A DNA stretch of 64,000 nucleotides from Bursaphelenchus xylophilus (lineage: Eukaryota; Nematoda; Chromadorea; Rhabditida; Aphelenchoididae). This document shows positions 10,785 through 20,353 of this stretch, one piece after another (the stretch's first letter is position 1; every line of letters begins with the position of its first letter). Made by a program: the position numbers and the translations under genes. The notes under the pieces were generated by a model. It was given only the letters and a program-made list of their open reading frames with translations, was not told where the DNA came from and ran no database searches. The stretch is taken from positions 248,001 through 312,000 of the forward strand of contig CAJFCV020000004.1 in the NCBI GenBank assembly GCA_904066235.2. The letters run 5' to 3'.

Positions 10785-11481
10785 CAGTGACGGACCTGAT
10801 CCAGTGGAAAAAACATTCCATTTTGCATCCGGGAAGCATCAAAAATGTGGCAAAATACCTCCTCTCCAGCTAACAAGGGAAGTACTTGAAGTGTGACGCT
10901 CAGATTTTGATGAAACTTGGCATAAATTTAGAATAATTTTTTCTAAGATATATGCGAGAATCCTAGCTCGCGCTTTACAGAAACAACCGAGATTTTTAGA
11001 TCAAAAGTCGGCGAAAATTTAGGACTTTTTGCCGAATTTCGGCACGAAAAGTTTCATGCCTATTTCAACTGTAAAGGATAATGTTTCTACAAAAAATCAA
11101 AATTTTCCGCACGAAACTGCCAAAGTTATGGCCAAAAATCGGTTTTCTCTCTGACCGCTCTCCACGTTTAGCGTGCTCTCTCGGCGGCAAAAATCGTTCG
11201 ATATCTCGGCGGCGCCCGCAAAGCGCGAGCTAAAACTTTCAGGAATTGATATTTAGTCCATACCCGACGTGTGTGCAAAATTTAAAGAAAATCTGAGCGT
11301 CACACTTGAAGTACTTCCCCTGTAAAAAAAACTCCGTTTTGAAGGCTCCCTCACAAAAAGAGCGGGCGCGTTTTCGAAATTCGAGTTTTTTCACTTGGAG
11401 AGGGGAGCATTTTGCCACATTTTTGATACTTCCCGTATGCAAAATAACACTTTTTTTGCCACTGGATCAGGTCCCCCACTG
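10785..11481. mobile_element. Family A element interrupted by a family B copy
   Basis: The left half (10785-10870, CAGTGACGGACCTGATCC) and right half (11328-11481, ending GGATCAGGTCCCCCACTG) are parts of one family A element. The family B insertion separates them. TA precedes the left end. Confidence 0.85.
10873..11323. mobile_element. Family B element nested in a family A element
   Basis: The left end ACAAGGGAAGTACTTGAAGT and right end ACTTGAAGTACTTCCCCTG form the terminal inverted repeat, flanked by TA. The interior has the standard core (CTAGCTCGCGCTTTACAGAA, CCGAATTTCGGCACGAAAAG, CTGACCGCTCTCCACGTTTA). The two halves are largely complementary to each other, so it folds back. Confidence 0.88.
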
Positions 11482-11656
11482 CAAAAAAAAATTTCGAACG
11501 AATTGACCGGTCAAGTTGACCAAAATTACCGTGACGAAAACCAAACAAAATGCGATAAATTACCGTTGAAAACAACAGAAGACGCCGAAAAATCAATCAA
11601 AGAAATTTAACAAAGTTTATTTTCTATCTACAACAACATAATCAAGTCCTATAAGG

Positions 11657-14600
11657 TTAATCTAGTACTCCATTGTGGCCTTTGGAGGATTCGACCAGCT
11701 TGGAATATACTCCTTTCTTCTTGAGGAGCTCGGAATGGGTGCCTTCCTAAAAATAAGAGCAATAAAATTTGAGAAAAAATTAAAAAATGATGATTTTTTG
11801 CCAAAATTTACCTTATTTTAGGCAAAAAAACTATCAAAATCAAAATTTTTTGATGAAAACTAACTTTACAGCTCTCTAAACCCCCAAAATTACTTGCCTC
11901 AACCATTTTTCGATCTTTTAGAACACAAATTTTATCGGCATTCAAGATTTTTTTTGATCAAAATTTACCTTATTTTAGGTAAAAAAACGATAAAAATCAG
12001 TTTTTTTTTTGATGAAAAACAATTTTACAGCTCCCTAAACTCCCAGAATTACTTGCCTCAACCAAAAATTTTATCGGAATTCAAGATTTTTTTTGATCAA
12101 AATTTACCTTATTTTAGGCAAAAAAAACGATCAAAATCAAAATTTTTTTGATGAAAAATAACTTTACAACTCTCTAAACTCCCAGAATTACTTGCCCCAA
12201 CCAAAAATTTTATCGGTATTCAAGATTTTTTTGATCAAAATTTACCTTATTTTAGGGTAAAAAAACGATCAAAATCGAAATTTTTTTGAAGAAAAATAGT
12301 TTTACAGCTCTCTAACCTCCCAAAATTACTTGCCTCAACCATTTTTCCATCTTTTAGATAACAAATTTTATCGGAATTCAAGATTTTTTTTGATCAAAAT
12401 TTACCTTATTTTAGGCAAAAAAACGATCAAAATCAAAATTTTTTTGATGAAAACTAATTTTACAGCTCTCTAAACTCCCAGAATTACTTGCCCCAACCAA
12501 AAATTTTATCGGTATTCAAGATTTTTTTGATCAAAATTTACCTTATTTTAGGCAAAAATTGATCAAAAATCAAATTTTTCTTGATGAAACTAACTTTACT
12601 GCTCTCTAAACACCCAAAATTACTTGCCTCAACCATTTTTCCATCCTTCAGAACACAAATTTTATCGGCATTTTGGATGGTGGACAACCGATGGGCAATG
12701 ACCAGGACCGTTCTGTTGATCATCGCTTTGGCCAACGCGTCCTGAACCAGGGCTTCGGACTCATTGTCCAGGGCGCTCGTCGCCTCATCTAGGATCAAAA
12801 TCGGTGGGTTTTTGAGGAGTGCCCTGGCAATGGCGATCCGTTGTTTTTGGCCTCCACTGAGTTGGGCGCCGCGCTCGCCAACCCTGGTGTTATAGCCCTC
12901 GGGGAAGGCGGATATGAAGGAGTCGGCGTTCGCCAATCTAGCAGCTTCACGGATCTCCTCAAAGGTTGCAGAGGGTCGGCCGTATCGAATGTTTTCTTCG
13001 ATCGTCGTCGAGAACAAGGTGGGCTCCTAAAATAAGGTAAATTAATATAAAATTTTTAACCAAAAGGCCAAATTTTGTGCTGAATAGCGTTGTTTAATAA
13101 TCTCCCCTGCAATTATAAGGGCCATTCTGGACTTCCGACTTCATTTTAAGCCTTACAAATAAAAAAAAAATTTCGGCTGAAAATCATCTTTTTTATCGAA
13201 TTTTCTGAATTTTTTGCTGTCTAAAACAATTTTCGCCGACTTTAAACCCTTTCCAACCCCGAAACATCCCATTACCTGTGAGATGATGCCAATTGCACTG
13301 CTTCTAAGCCATTCATCACTCAAATCTTCGTATTTTTTCCCATCCAAGTATATCCCCCCACTTGTTGGTTTATACAGATGTAATAGAAGTGCCGTAATTG
13401 TCGACTTCCCCGAGCCTGAAGGTCCACAAAGGGCGGTGGTGTGAGCTGCAGGAATGCGGAGACTCAAATCGTCGAGAACTCGGACATCTGGACGAGTTTC
13501 ATAGGAAAAGTTGACCTTCTCCAGTACAACATCGCCAGCCAGTGAATGGAAAGGGATTTTCTGCCGGCCCGTTGGTCTCTCTGGGTCCACTCGAAGATAC
13601 TGTAAAAATAAGACTTTTTCAGAGCTAAAAAAATATAAATTTACCTCCAAACTGCGGCCCAAACTCTGAAATCCCTTGATTGCGGCGCCAAAAACGACAG
13701 AAAGCTGGGTCAAACTTTTCTGAATGGTTTGAGCCGCCACCAAGAAGGACATGAGATCTCCGGCGGAGAGCTCCGAGGTCGTGAGCATCAACTTCGTGCC
13801 GCCATAAAGGACTCCGAGTACCACTCCATTCAAAAATATATTCGAAGCCGCTTGGAAGGCGCCAATTCCATGGCCAAGAGCGATGCTCAAAGCTTCGGCC
13901 TTCCGTAATTCCGCAGCATAGAGTCTAAAAATGAAGGAACAATAATGCAAATCACCTACTCAGTCTCATAGTTCTCGGTGTTGAAACTTTTGACTGTCCG
14001 GATATTGTACAAGGCCTCGTCGGCCAAAGCGTTCGCCATGGAGGTCTGTTGCTGCGATCTGTTGCTCAAATGCCGTAACGCCGACCCCCACGCTGTCCCA
14101 ACCAAAATTACAATCGGCAAAAGTCCGGCCGTAGCGAGCGTTAGGGATGGGGAGATCAGATACAACGAAATAAGACATCCGCCGATCTAAAACAAGGTCG
14201 TGAATACCAAAAATATGGTCGAAGATGATCCAAACAGCCTAAAAATCAAAGAAAAACAATTCAAAATGTCCTACCTGTGTTGAAGTCCGTAATCCTTGCG
14301 AGACACACAGCTTAAAACTACTTTTAAACTCTTGAACATCAAAATTTAGACGTTCACTTAGATCCGAAACCTTTCGTTTGTCATAAAAAGACATTGGCAT
14401 TTGCAAAAGATGTTGGAAAAGGGTTACTCGTAGATCCGCGGCCATTTTCTCGCCCATAATCGAGAGAAATGAGATGTATCCGAAGGTGAAAACGGCTTGT
14501 CCAATGTAAGAGGTCAGTAAATTAATGGCAGCTCGGTTGATGTGCTGGAAATGCTGGGGATCCTTGTTGCCAAGGAAGTTGCTGATCGCATTGACAAGTT

Positions 14601-15976
14601 GGCCAAGTTGGAGAGGGATGCGGACATTCAAAATGGCGACTAAAACCGCCGCCTAAAAACTGGAAAAAATTATATTATACGGGGTGTTTCAAGAAATTCC
14701 CCGGAAAGTAATCGTCGATTTCTCGGCGCTCAGTCAAGATCTCCAAAAAAAATCTTTCGCATAATAAAGAAGAATATGGGCGGTTTTTTGCCTATTAAAA
14801 TCATTTTCTCCGCCAACGCGGAAAGCAGTGTATTCGGCGGAGACCTTTGGACGCTTTTTTGGTTATCACACGAATTTTTAATGCTTTATTGCGACACTTA
14901 GGCATCCAGAAAGTCTTCAAATTTTTTGCACAATGGATAAAATGGCCGGCTACAATGCTATGCGATCCAATTAAGCAACTGCACGGTGCAATGCAGTCGC
15001 TGCAACGTCGATAAAGTCGGAGCGCACCGTGCGGATTTTCGAAACAGCATGGCAAAGAGAAATTTTAAAAAAAATATTCTGTTGTTTTCCAGTGAACCAA
15101 GTTGTTTCTCGATGGCTAAACGTTGTCACAAGGCTTGGCGACAAGATTTTTGAGGGTTTACGACACCTGCAGAGAATGCTTGCCAAACCATAGGAATTGT
15201 GTTGGGCTATTTCTTGTCCATAGCTGAGTTAAGATACGACGAGCAGCTGCCGTACCTTCAGTGAACGCTTGATAAACGCAAAAATCAGCAAACAATCCTC
15301 ATTTCAACCATCAGAAACCATAAAAAAGCGTTTAAGATGGGTGTGATGACCAAAAAAGTGCCCAAAAGTCTCCGCCGAATACACTGCTTTCCGCGTTGGC
15401 GGAGAAAATGATTTTCATAGGCAAAAAACCGCCCATATTCTTCTTTATTATGCAAAAGAATTTTTTTGGATATCTTGACTGAGCGCCGAGAAATCGACGA
15501 TTACTTTCCGGGGAATTTCTTGAAACACCCTGTAGTAGGCCAAAAGTCAATTCCTAATCTCCCAATGATCTAAACCGAAGCAAACAAGTTTTCAACAGCT
15601 CTAGAAAGCTGCACTCACCGCGATAGCCGTCAAAAGCCAATGAAGATAGGGCCGGATCAACCGGAAAAGCTCCTTCCAGCTAACTTCAGGTGCTGGCAGA
15701 CGTTGGCCTTCGCTTCGAAGACTTTTCGACACTTTTGCGCGACATTCCGCTTGCCTAAACACAGAAGATAAAAGAAGGTACGGTCTAGACTTACCGCAGA
15801 GTCAATCCAACCAACGCCAATGATTTTCCAAACAAGAATTTGTTGAGCAATCCACGATTTTTCGCGCCATCAAATTTCCTCACAAATTGAACGACTTGTC
15901 TTCGAATCGAACGGTGTGACGAGGTCTTGAATAAGTTTGAGAAGATAACCCTTTGAAAATGGAAGACATTGGGCAT
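11657..15976 (-). CDS. ABCB8: Mitochondrial half ABC transporter, ABCB8 type (671 aa, 8 exons)
   Basis: Exons on the minus strand: 15795-15976, 15619-15754, 14275-14652, 13960-14186, 13645-13924, 13276-13599, 12628-13026, 11657-11746; phases all agree. The start ATG (15976) directly follows CTTCAG, a likely spliced-leader acceptor. The N-terminus is rich in Arg/Lys/Ser without acidic residues, as in a mitochondrial presequence. Membrane segments include [15 protein letters not shown], and [20 protein letters not shown] closely resembles ABCB8. The nucleotide-binding domain has Walker [10 protein letters not shown] (460-468), Q-loop ISQEPTLF, signature LSGGQ (565-569), Walker B ILILDE (E590) and H-loop H621. 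ABCB8 acts in the inner mitochondrial membrane in iron handling and is proposed as the regulatory part of a mitochondrial KATP channel. The last intron has a GC donor (GAG|GCAAGT) fixed by the reading frame. Confidence 0.9.
11885..12640. repeat. Tandem array of about 135-160-bp units in the last ABCB8 intron, each copying the exon/GC-donor junction
   Basis: The string ACTTGCC(T/C)C(A)ACC recurs at about 11892, 12051, 12190, 12329, 12485 and 12623; the last is the real exon 7 end. Two unit lengths occur: long units keep CATCTTTTAGA..ACAAATTTTATCGG, which is the minus-strand exon end ([12 protein letters not shown] codons). Short units lack about 22 bp of it. Between copies lie CAAAATTTACCTTATTTTAGG and AACTTTACAGCTCTCTAAAC. 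The array arose by repeated duplication of the exon 7 3' end plus its intron start. Confidence 0.9.
14680..15532. mobile_element. Family D element, copy 2, in an ABCB8 intron (853 bp)
   Basis: The ends CGGGGTGTTTCAAG and CTTGAAACACCCTG are flanked by TA (14678-14679, 15533-15534). Inverted repeats of about 200 bp share AAGAAGAATATGGGCGGTTT and CAGTGTATTCGGCGGAGAC. It aligns with the copy at 1562-2422 in reverse. It lies wholly within the intron 14653-15618. No transposase frame is seen. Confidence 0.9.
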
Positions 15977-17463
15977 CTGAAGTTTTAACAACCTTACTAA
16001 AAATTATATTATTTTAGGTTCGACAAAAGGTGGTGAAAAAGACGGAAGAACAAGTTTAACATTGTCAAACAGAAAAAAACGGAAAGTTTCTCGCACTTTG
16101 GTCTCGGTTATACCAATTTTATCACTAAAATTATCGAAAAAAATATTTTTTTGGGAAAAAGGAAAATTAAAGAAAGAGTTGACCCTAATGTGTCAAGTGT
16201 TCCGCTGATTACAGTATTGCAAATTACTGTAATGAGCATAAGTTGAAAAAGTATAGAAGGCGCTTCTTGGTACATATATGAATTTTACTGTACTTTTTAT
16301 AGTCAAAACAGGAAAACTCATCCATAAAATAGTCAAAACAGTACATGCATGACAGATTTTTCCGCTCCACAATATTTGTACTGCATTATCCGTTAGTGTA
16401 TCCGTAAATTCACAAAATATTTACTTGATGTGATCACATCGTTAATCAAAGTTTTTGAGGTCTTCCAATAGCCTCTTAAAAGGCGACTGCGGCTACGTCT
16501 GGGGGTTATACAGCTCGCCGTTGAAAAAATGCTCTTTCGGGGATGATTTTGATTCCAAAGATTTTTTTGTGGTAGAATTACTGCAGTCTACATGTAGAGA
16601 CCTTTTAGAATTATTTTTCTATACTTCCCTTACATTGTGTGTCCAGAAAAAGTGTCACGATGACACCCGTTGAAGATATGCCAGTGGTATAAACAAAGCC
16701 GTATATTGCTAGGAGTACTCACTAAAGTGTCCACAACAAAAATTATGTTAACACTTTTGCAATGCGCGTTCTGGATGACGGATTTTCTAAAACTTTTTTC
16801 GCTGTAATGACCGAAATTTCTCCGTTGCCTTTAAGGACTGTTACTAGCCATATACAGCCGTTTTTTACACTAGTAGCACATTTTAAATCGTTGTCATAAT
16901 GACACATTTTCTGGAAACATAAAGATTTTTAAGCCCCGATCCATGGCCTTGCTGTACAGAGGCGTTAATTATCCTTTCCTTACATTAGACCTCAATACTT
17001 CCGGATCCCGCCATCAGCGTGATTTACAGCCCCTCCTCTGTTCGTATTTTATCGGGTTCTTAACGCCGCTTAATTAGCCCGATCAGCACATGTTCGCTCT
17101 CTCATCCCGCACTCCCTCGGCGTGTGCAATTCTTGTTTTTTATATAGCCCGGAGGCACGGAACAAATATTTTCCGTGCGATTTTGGCCGAGACATCCTCA
17201 CCTGTTCGGAACAAAAGTCTGTCGAAATACAACTGATCCCTCATCCGATGGCCTCAAGACGTTCCTTTTCGCCGTTTTGTTTTGTTTTTGTCACGTTTGG
17301 GGCCGGGAAAACGTTGGGATCTACGAGGGGCCGCTCAGTGCCGGAGGGGTTTTTGCACAGCTAGGTTGAATGGGGAATTAATTGGCCGGGTTGTTCGCGA
17401 GTTGTCGAATTTTTTGGAGGGAAATCGAGGTTTTTGGGGTCATAACTTCTATTGTCATTTTCC
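15977..17463. other. Intergenic region upstream of ABCB8
   Basis: About 1.5 kb with no supported gene. An ATTATATTATTTTAGG string at 16003 looks like a splice acceptor but has no attached exon. A weak inverted repeat (TCCAGAAAAAGTGTCA at about 16641 and its complement near 16900) may bound a small element. The stretch 17000-17400 is GC-richer. Confidence 0.5.
16636..16919. repeat. Possible small inverted-repeat element
   Basis: TGTGTCCAGAAAAAGTGTCA.. at 16636-16665 is matched, with about four mismatches, by the reverse complement of 16891-16919 (GACACATTTTCTGGAAACA). No target duplication was found. Confidence 0.4.
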
Positions 17464-17709
17464 AGTCGGCGCATAAAGTCCTTGGAATTTTGCACCGTGC
17501 AGGTTTGCTCGTTTTGGAGCGTCGCTGCGAAAATCGCGAAAAAAGTGGATTGCACAGTGCATTCGACCCGAAACACCTTTTGCACTGTGCATTTTTGTTT
17601 GTCGCGCGCGATTCCCATTCTTCGCCAGTGGCAAATCCTTTTTTCAGAGCGCGACAGACAATGCGAAAAAACCGCACGGTGCAAAATTCCAAGGACTTTT
17701 TGAGCCGAC
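17464..17709. mobile_element. Inverted-repeat element with internal TGCACNGTGCA palindromes
   Basis: The first 35 bases (GTCGGCGCATAAAGTCC, then TTGGAATTTTGCACCGTGC) match the reverse complement of 17673-17709 with three differences. Four palindromes of the form TGCACNGTGCA (17491, 17551, 17581, 17673) lie inside. A decayed relative occurs near 47570-47660 (CAGTGCAATGTCGCAA, TTCCCAGGACTTTTCGG). Confidence 0.7.
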
Positions 17710-17728
17710 TACTGCAGTTTATGATATA

Positions 17729-17883
17729 TCGGTCTGTCGGGAAAATAACGGCGGATCGTCGCGCCTCGGAGTCGCTCATCATCGCTTTGCGACTGCAAGC
17801 CGCGACTTGGGATTTGGTGCGCGATAGCGGTGAGGCGAGACATTTTGCTGCCACGATCCGCCGTTATTTTTCCGACAGACTGA
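17729..17883. mobile_element. Family C element (155 bp, TA duplication)
   Basis: The left end TCGGTCTGTCGGGAAAATAA and right end TTATTTTTCCGACAGACTGA bound it, with TA on both sides (17727-17728, 17884-17885). The terminal 30 bp include GGCGGATCGT. The middle is GC-rich (GACTGCAAGCCGCGACTTGG). Confidence 0.9.
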
Positions 17884-17995
17884 TACACTTTACTGATGTT
17901 TTGTGGTGACTTAAGGAGGTCTGTTGTAATGAAGTTCCGCAGAGAAATCCCCGATGTGCGACGCACTTATTTTCTTCGAATCTTGCCTGCCAGTT

Positions 17996-18219
17996 CTGTG
18001 GGGGATCTGATCCAGTGGCAAAAAACATACCATTTTGCATCCGGGAAGCATCAAAAATGTGGCAAAATGCTTCCCCCTCTAAGCGAAAAAAAGTGAGAAA
18101 ACTTCGTTTTGAACTTTGCGCCCTTCCCCTCACAAAAAATGAGGTATTTTGCCACATTTTTTGATGCTTCCTGGATGCAAAATGGTACGTTTTTTGCCAC
18201 TGGATCAGGTCCCCCACTG
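17996..18219. mobile_element. Family A element
   Basis: Left CTGTGGGGGATCTGATCCAG, right CTGGATCAGGTCCCCCACTG followed by TA. The core shows CATCCGGGAAGCATCAAAAA and its complement. Confidence 0.88.
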
Positions 18220-18221
18220 TA

Positions 18222-18780
18222 GACCACAAATGAATAATCGAAAATTTCAGCTAGCCCAGTGCAAGCCTAGCCGAGATATCCCTCGATCTTTGCAGGTCAG
18301 AAAGTACGGAAAATGAGGAGAGACAGCCAGAAGTTGCTGTATTTTAAAATTTAGAAATATAAATTTCGCTCTACTTGAAATTGAGATTACAGATTCTAAT
18401 TCGACTAATCTTAGGTCAAATTTAAAATGAAATTTTTTGAAACAGGACTTTCCGCAAAACGTTCTCCGTCTACCCGATTCTCCTCATTTTGCGTTTTCTT
18501 TCGGACAAAAAGTCCCATCAATCTTATTCCCATTTTTCTCCATCGAAGCTGTCAAAGCTCAACGATTTCCGACGTTCTCCCCCACGTCACAGACCAAGAG
18601 TGAAACTGAAAATGTCTAAAGAACGGGTGATTAATACTAATTCCTAAATACTAACACTTCGAAATAACTCCGCTTTTCCCTATCGTGAGCTCATTTTGGT
18701 CTGAATAAAAGAAAGATCAATTTGAAGGCGCACTTTTAGAGCATTTTGGGCATTTCTAGTCAGTAAAGTCGCTGGAGTGA
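18222..18780. other. Unassigned intergenic stretch
   Basis: About 560 bp between a family A copy and the TGCAC cluster. I see no gene, no repeat shared within the window and no clear regulatory signal. Confidence 0.5.
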
Positions 18781-18789
18781 TTTCTGACC

Positions 18790-19060
18790 TTTGCACTGTG
18801 CCGCAAAAATTCAGGTTGTGAGCGACAGACCAAAAAAGTCTATTGCACGGTGCAAAAAGCCGGAAGTTGCACAGTGCAAAGAAAACTTTTGTTTCCGCAC
18901 AGTGCATGTCGCAAAAATCACTTCAGCGACATGCACTGTGCGAACACAAAATTTTATTTTGCACTGTGCAGATTATTGCTTTTTGCACCGTGGAATAGGC
19001 TTTTTGGGCTGTCGCTCGCATCCTGACTTTGCCTGCACAGTGCAAACGCCAAAAATCACT
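18790..19060. repeat. Cluster of eight TGCACNGTGCA-type palindromes
   Basis: Copies start at about 18792, 18844, 18868, 18896, 18932, 18960, 18983 and 19034, with N = T, G, A, A, T, T, C, A. Some have one outer base changed. The spacers contain repeated CAAAAATCACTTCAGCGAC. A related stretch occurs inverted at about 45940-46060 (CAAAAATCACTTCAGACTTT), so this is a dispersed repeat rather than a unique locus. Confidence 0.8.
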
Positions 19061-19171
19061 TCAGCGACTTTGCGAATGGACCAGTATGCATTGACGCGAA
19101 AGTTTTATTTTTTGAATCTTTAGAACCAACAACTTATCCATACCACCTGCCATACTTGTCATATGGCCGGG

Positions 19172-19408
19172 CTGGGGACCTGATCCAGCGGGGGGACCTG
19201 ATCCAGCGGCAAAAAACGTACCATTTTGCATCTGGGAAGTATCAAAAATGTGGCAAAATACTTCCCTCTCCAAGTGAAAAAACTTCGTTTTGAAGGGCGC
19301 GCCCTTTCGAAGTTTTTTCACTTGGAGAGGGAAGCATTTTCCCATATTTTTGACACTTCCCAGATGCAAAATGGTACGTTTTTTGCCACTGGATCAGGTC
19401 CCCCACTG
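19172..19408. mobile_element. Family A element with duplicated left end
   Basis: The left terminus appears twice in a row (CTGGGGACCTGATCCAGCG, then GGGGGACCTGATCCAGCGGC). The right end is CTGGATCAGGTCCCCCACTG, then TA. The middle has CTTGGAGAGGGAAGCATTTT. Confidence 0.85.
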
Positions 19409-19622
19409 TAAATCCCCATTTTTTTGCCCTAGATTGTCATTTTGGCTTGTTTTTAAAAATTCTCAGACTTCGTTTTGCCTTTTCATTATGATTTTTCCGC
19501 AAAACCTCTATACCCGTGCCTTACGTGATCGTCTCAAATGACAAAGCTCGATTTTTTCGAAAACAAATATTAAATTCTCCTTGCAGCACCCTCTGTTCCC
19601 CTTTTCCGCCGCCGTTCCCAGA

Positions 19623-19895
19623 ATGCACATGCGTCGACGCTCCTCGCTCACCCCCACCGGCGGCAGCAGCAGCCAGTCGAGCGGCGGGGCGCGGAAACAG
19701 TCGCTGGTGGAGGCGGCCGAAGCCCACTTCGACAAGAACACCATCATCCTGGTGGTGAACGTCGTGATCCTACTGATTCTGATCGCCATCCTCTACCTGA
19801 TCGCCACCTCCACCATGAACGCCGCCGTCAGCCCCTACACTGGCCACGAGCACTACTACAAAACGGACAAAGCCGATGCGCACAGCGAGAATTGA
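19623..19895 (+). CDS. Small single-pass membrane protein, uncharacterised (90 aa)
   Basis: One exon encodes 90 residues from the ATG at 19623. The N-terminus MHMRRRSSLTPTGG is basic and Ser-rich; a hydrophilic stretch (ARKQSLVEAAEAHFDKNT) leads into one strong membrane span at about residues 41-61 (IILVVNVVILLILIAILYL). A short polar C-tail with Tyr and His (GHEHYYKTDK) follows. A CTTGCAG acceptor ends at 19586, 36 bases upstream, suggesting trans-splicing or a 5' non-coding exon. AATAAA lies at 20045. Codon use is GC-richer than in neighbouring DNA, as expected for a well-expressed gene. No family was recognised. The positive N-terminus suggests N-in topology. Confidence 0.65.
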   Translation: MHMRRRSSLTPTGGSSSQSSGGARKQSLVEAAEAHFDKNTIILVVNVVILLILIAILYLIATSTMNAAVSPYTGHEHYYKTDKADAHSEN

Positions 19896-20353
19896 ACTTT
19901 GTCTTGTACATTATTCCAAACCAAATTTTTAACCGATTTCTAACTAGTACAACATTTTTGTAAGCCTTTACCGTAAATAGGACTTGATTTTGTATTTCAT
20001 ACGGGTTTTTTAACCTGTTGTATTTTTATAATGGAGTTTTATTCAATAAACTTGAAAAAAAAATATTTTGGCGACCTAAACTAATATATCCAAGTTAATT
20101 TTCAAATTATTTTGGCAAAAAAAATATCCTAGATCATGAAGCAAAGCTTTCTACTCCAACCCCATCGCTTTTCCGAGCAATTCCCCACTCAAAAACAAAA
20201 AAACTAAAGAATGTTGCAAAGTGTCAAAATCCGATAAATTCCGTGGCATTTCGTCCTGGCTCTCCTCGGCTTTATTTCGCAAACGGAATTTTGTTCCGAA
20301 ATAAAATCCCTGTCTTTAGGATAAGCCCGATCGATCGCTTCCTGTTGATAAAG
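19896..20353. other. 3' UTR of the 90-aa gene and PRORP leader
   Basis: AATAAA at 20045-20050 ends the upstream gene. A CTGTCTTTAG acceptor ending at 20319 lies 34 bases before the PRORP ATG and may receive a spliced leader. The 300-bp spacing would allow an operon, which the sequence alone cannot prove. Confidence 0.55.

Larger units (their letters stand above)
10524..11656. other. Intergenic between ABCB8 and PRMT9, almost wholly made of elements
   Basis: Two family A copies (10536-10735, 10785-11481) and a family B copy nested in the second fill the space between two minus-strand genes. The promoter of PRMT9, if not shared with ABCB8 upstream, must lie in or beyond these elements. A TTTATT at 11616-11621 is the AATAAA of ABCB8 on the minus strand. 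Confidence 0.7.

Noticed and set aside
11885..12640. Tandem array as a CRISPR
   Set aside because: Nuclear nematode intron; units are contiguous duplications of an exon/intron junction without unique spacers.
14187..14274. Extra ABCB8 exon using the TTTTTAG at about 14251
   Set aside because: In the frame needed to join the next exon it contains a stop codon, and the direct join STQ|IGGC matches ABCB8 without it.
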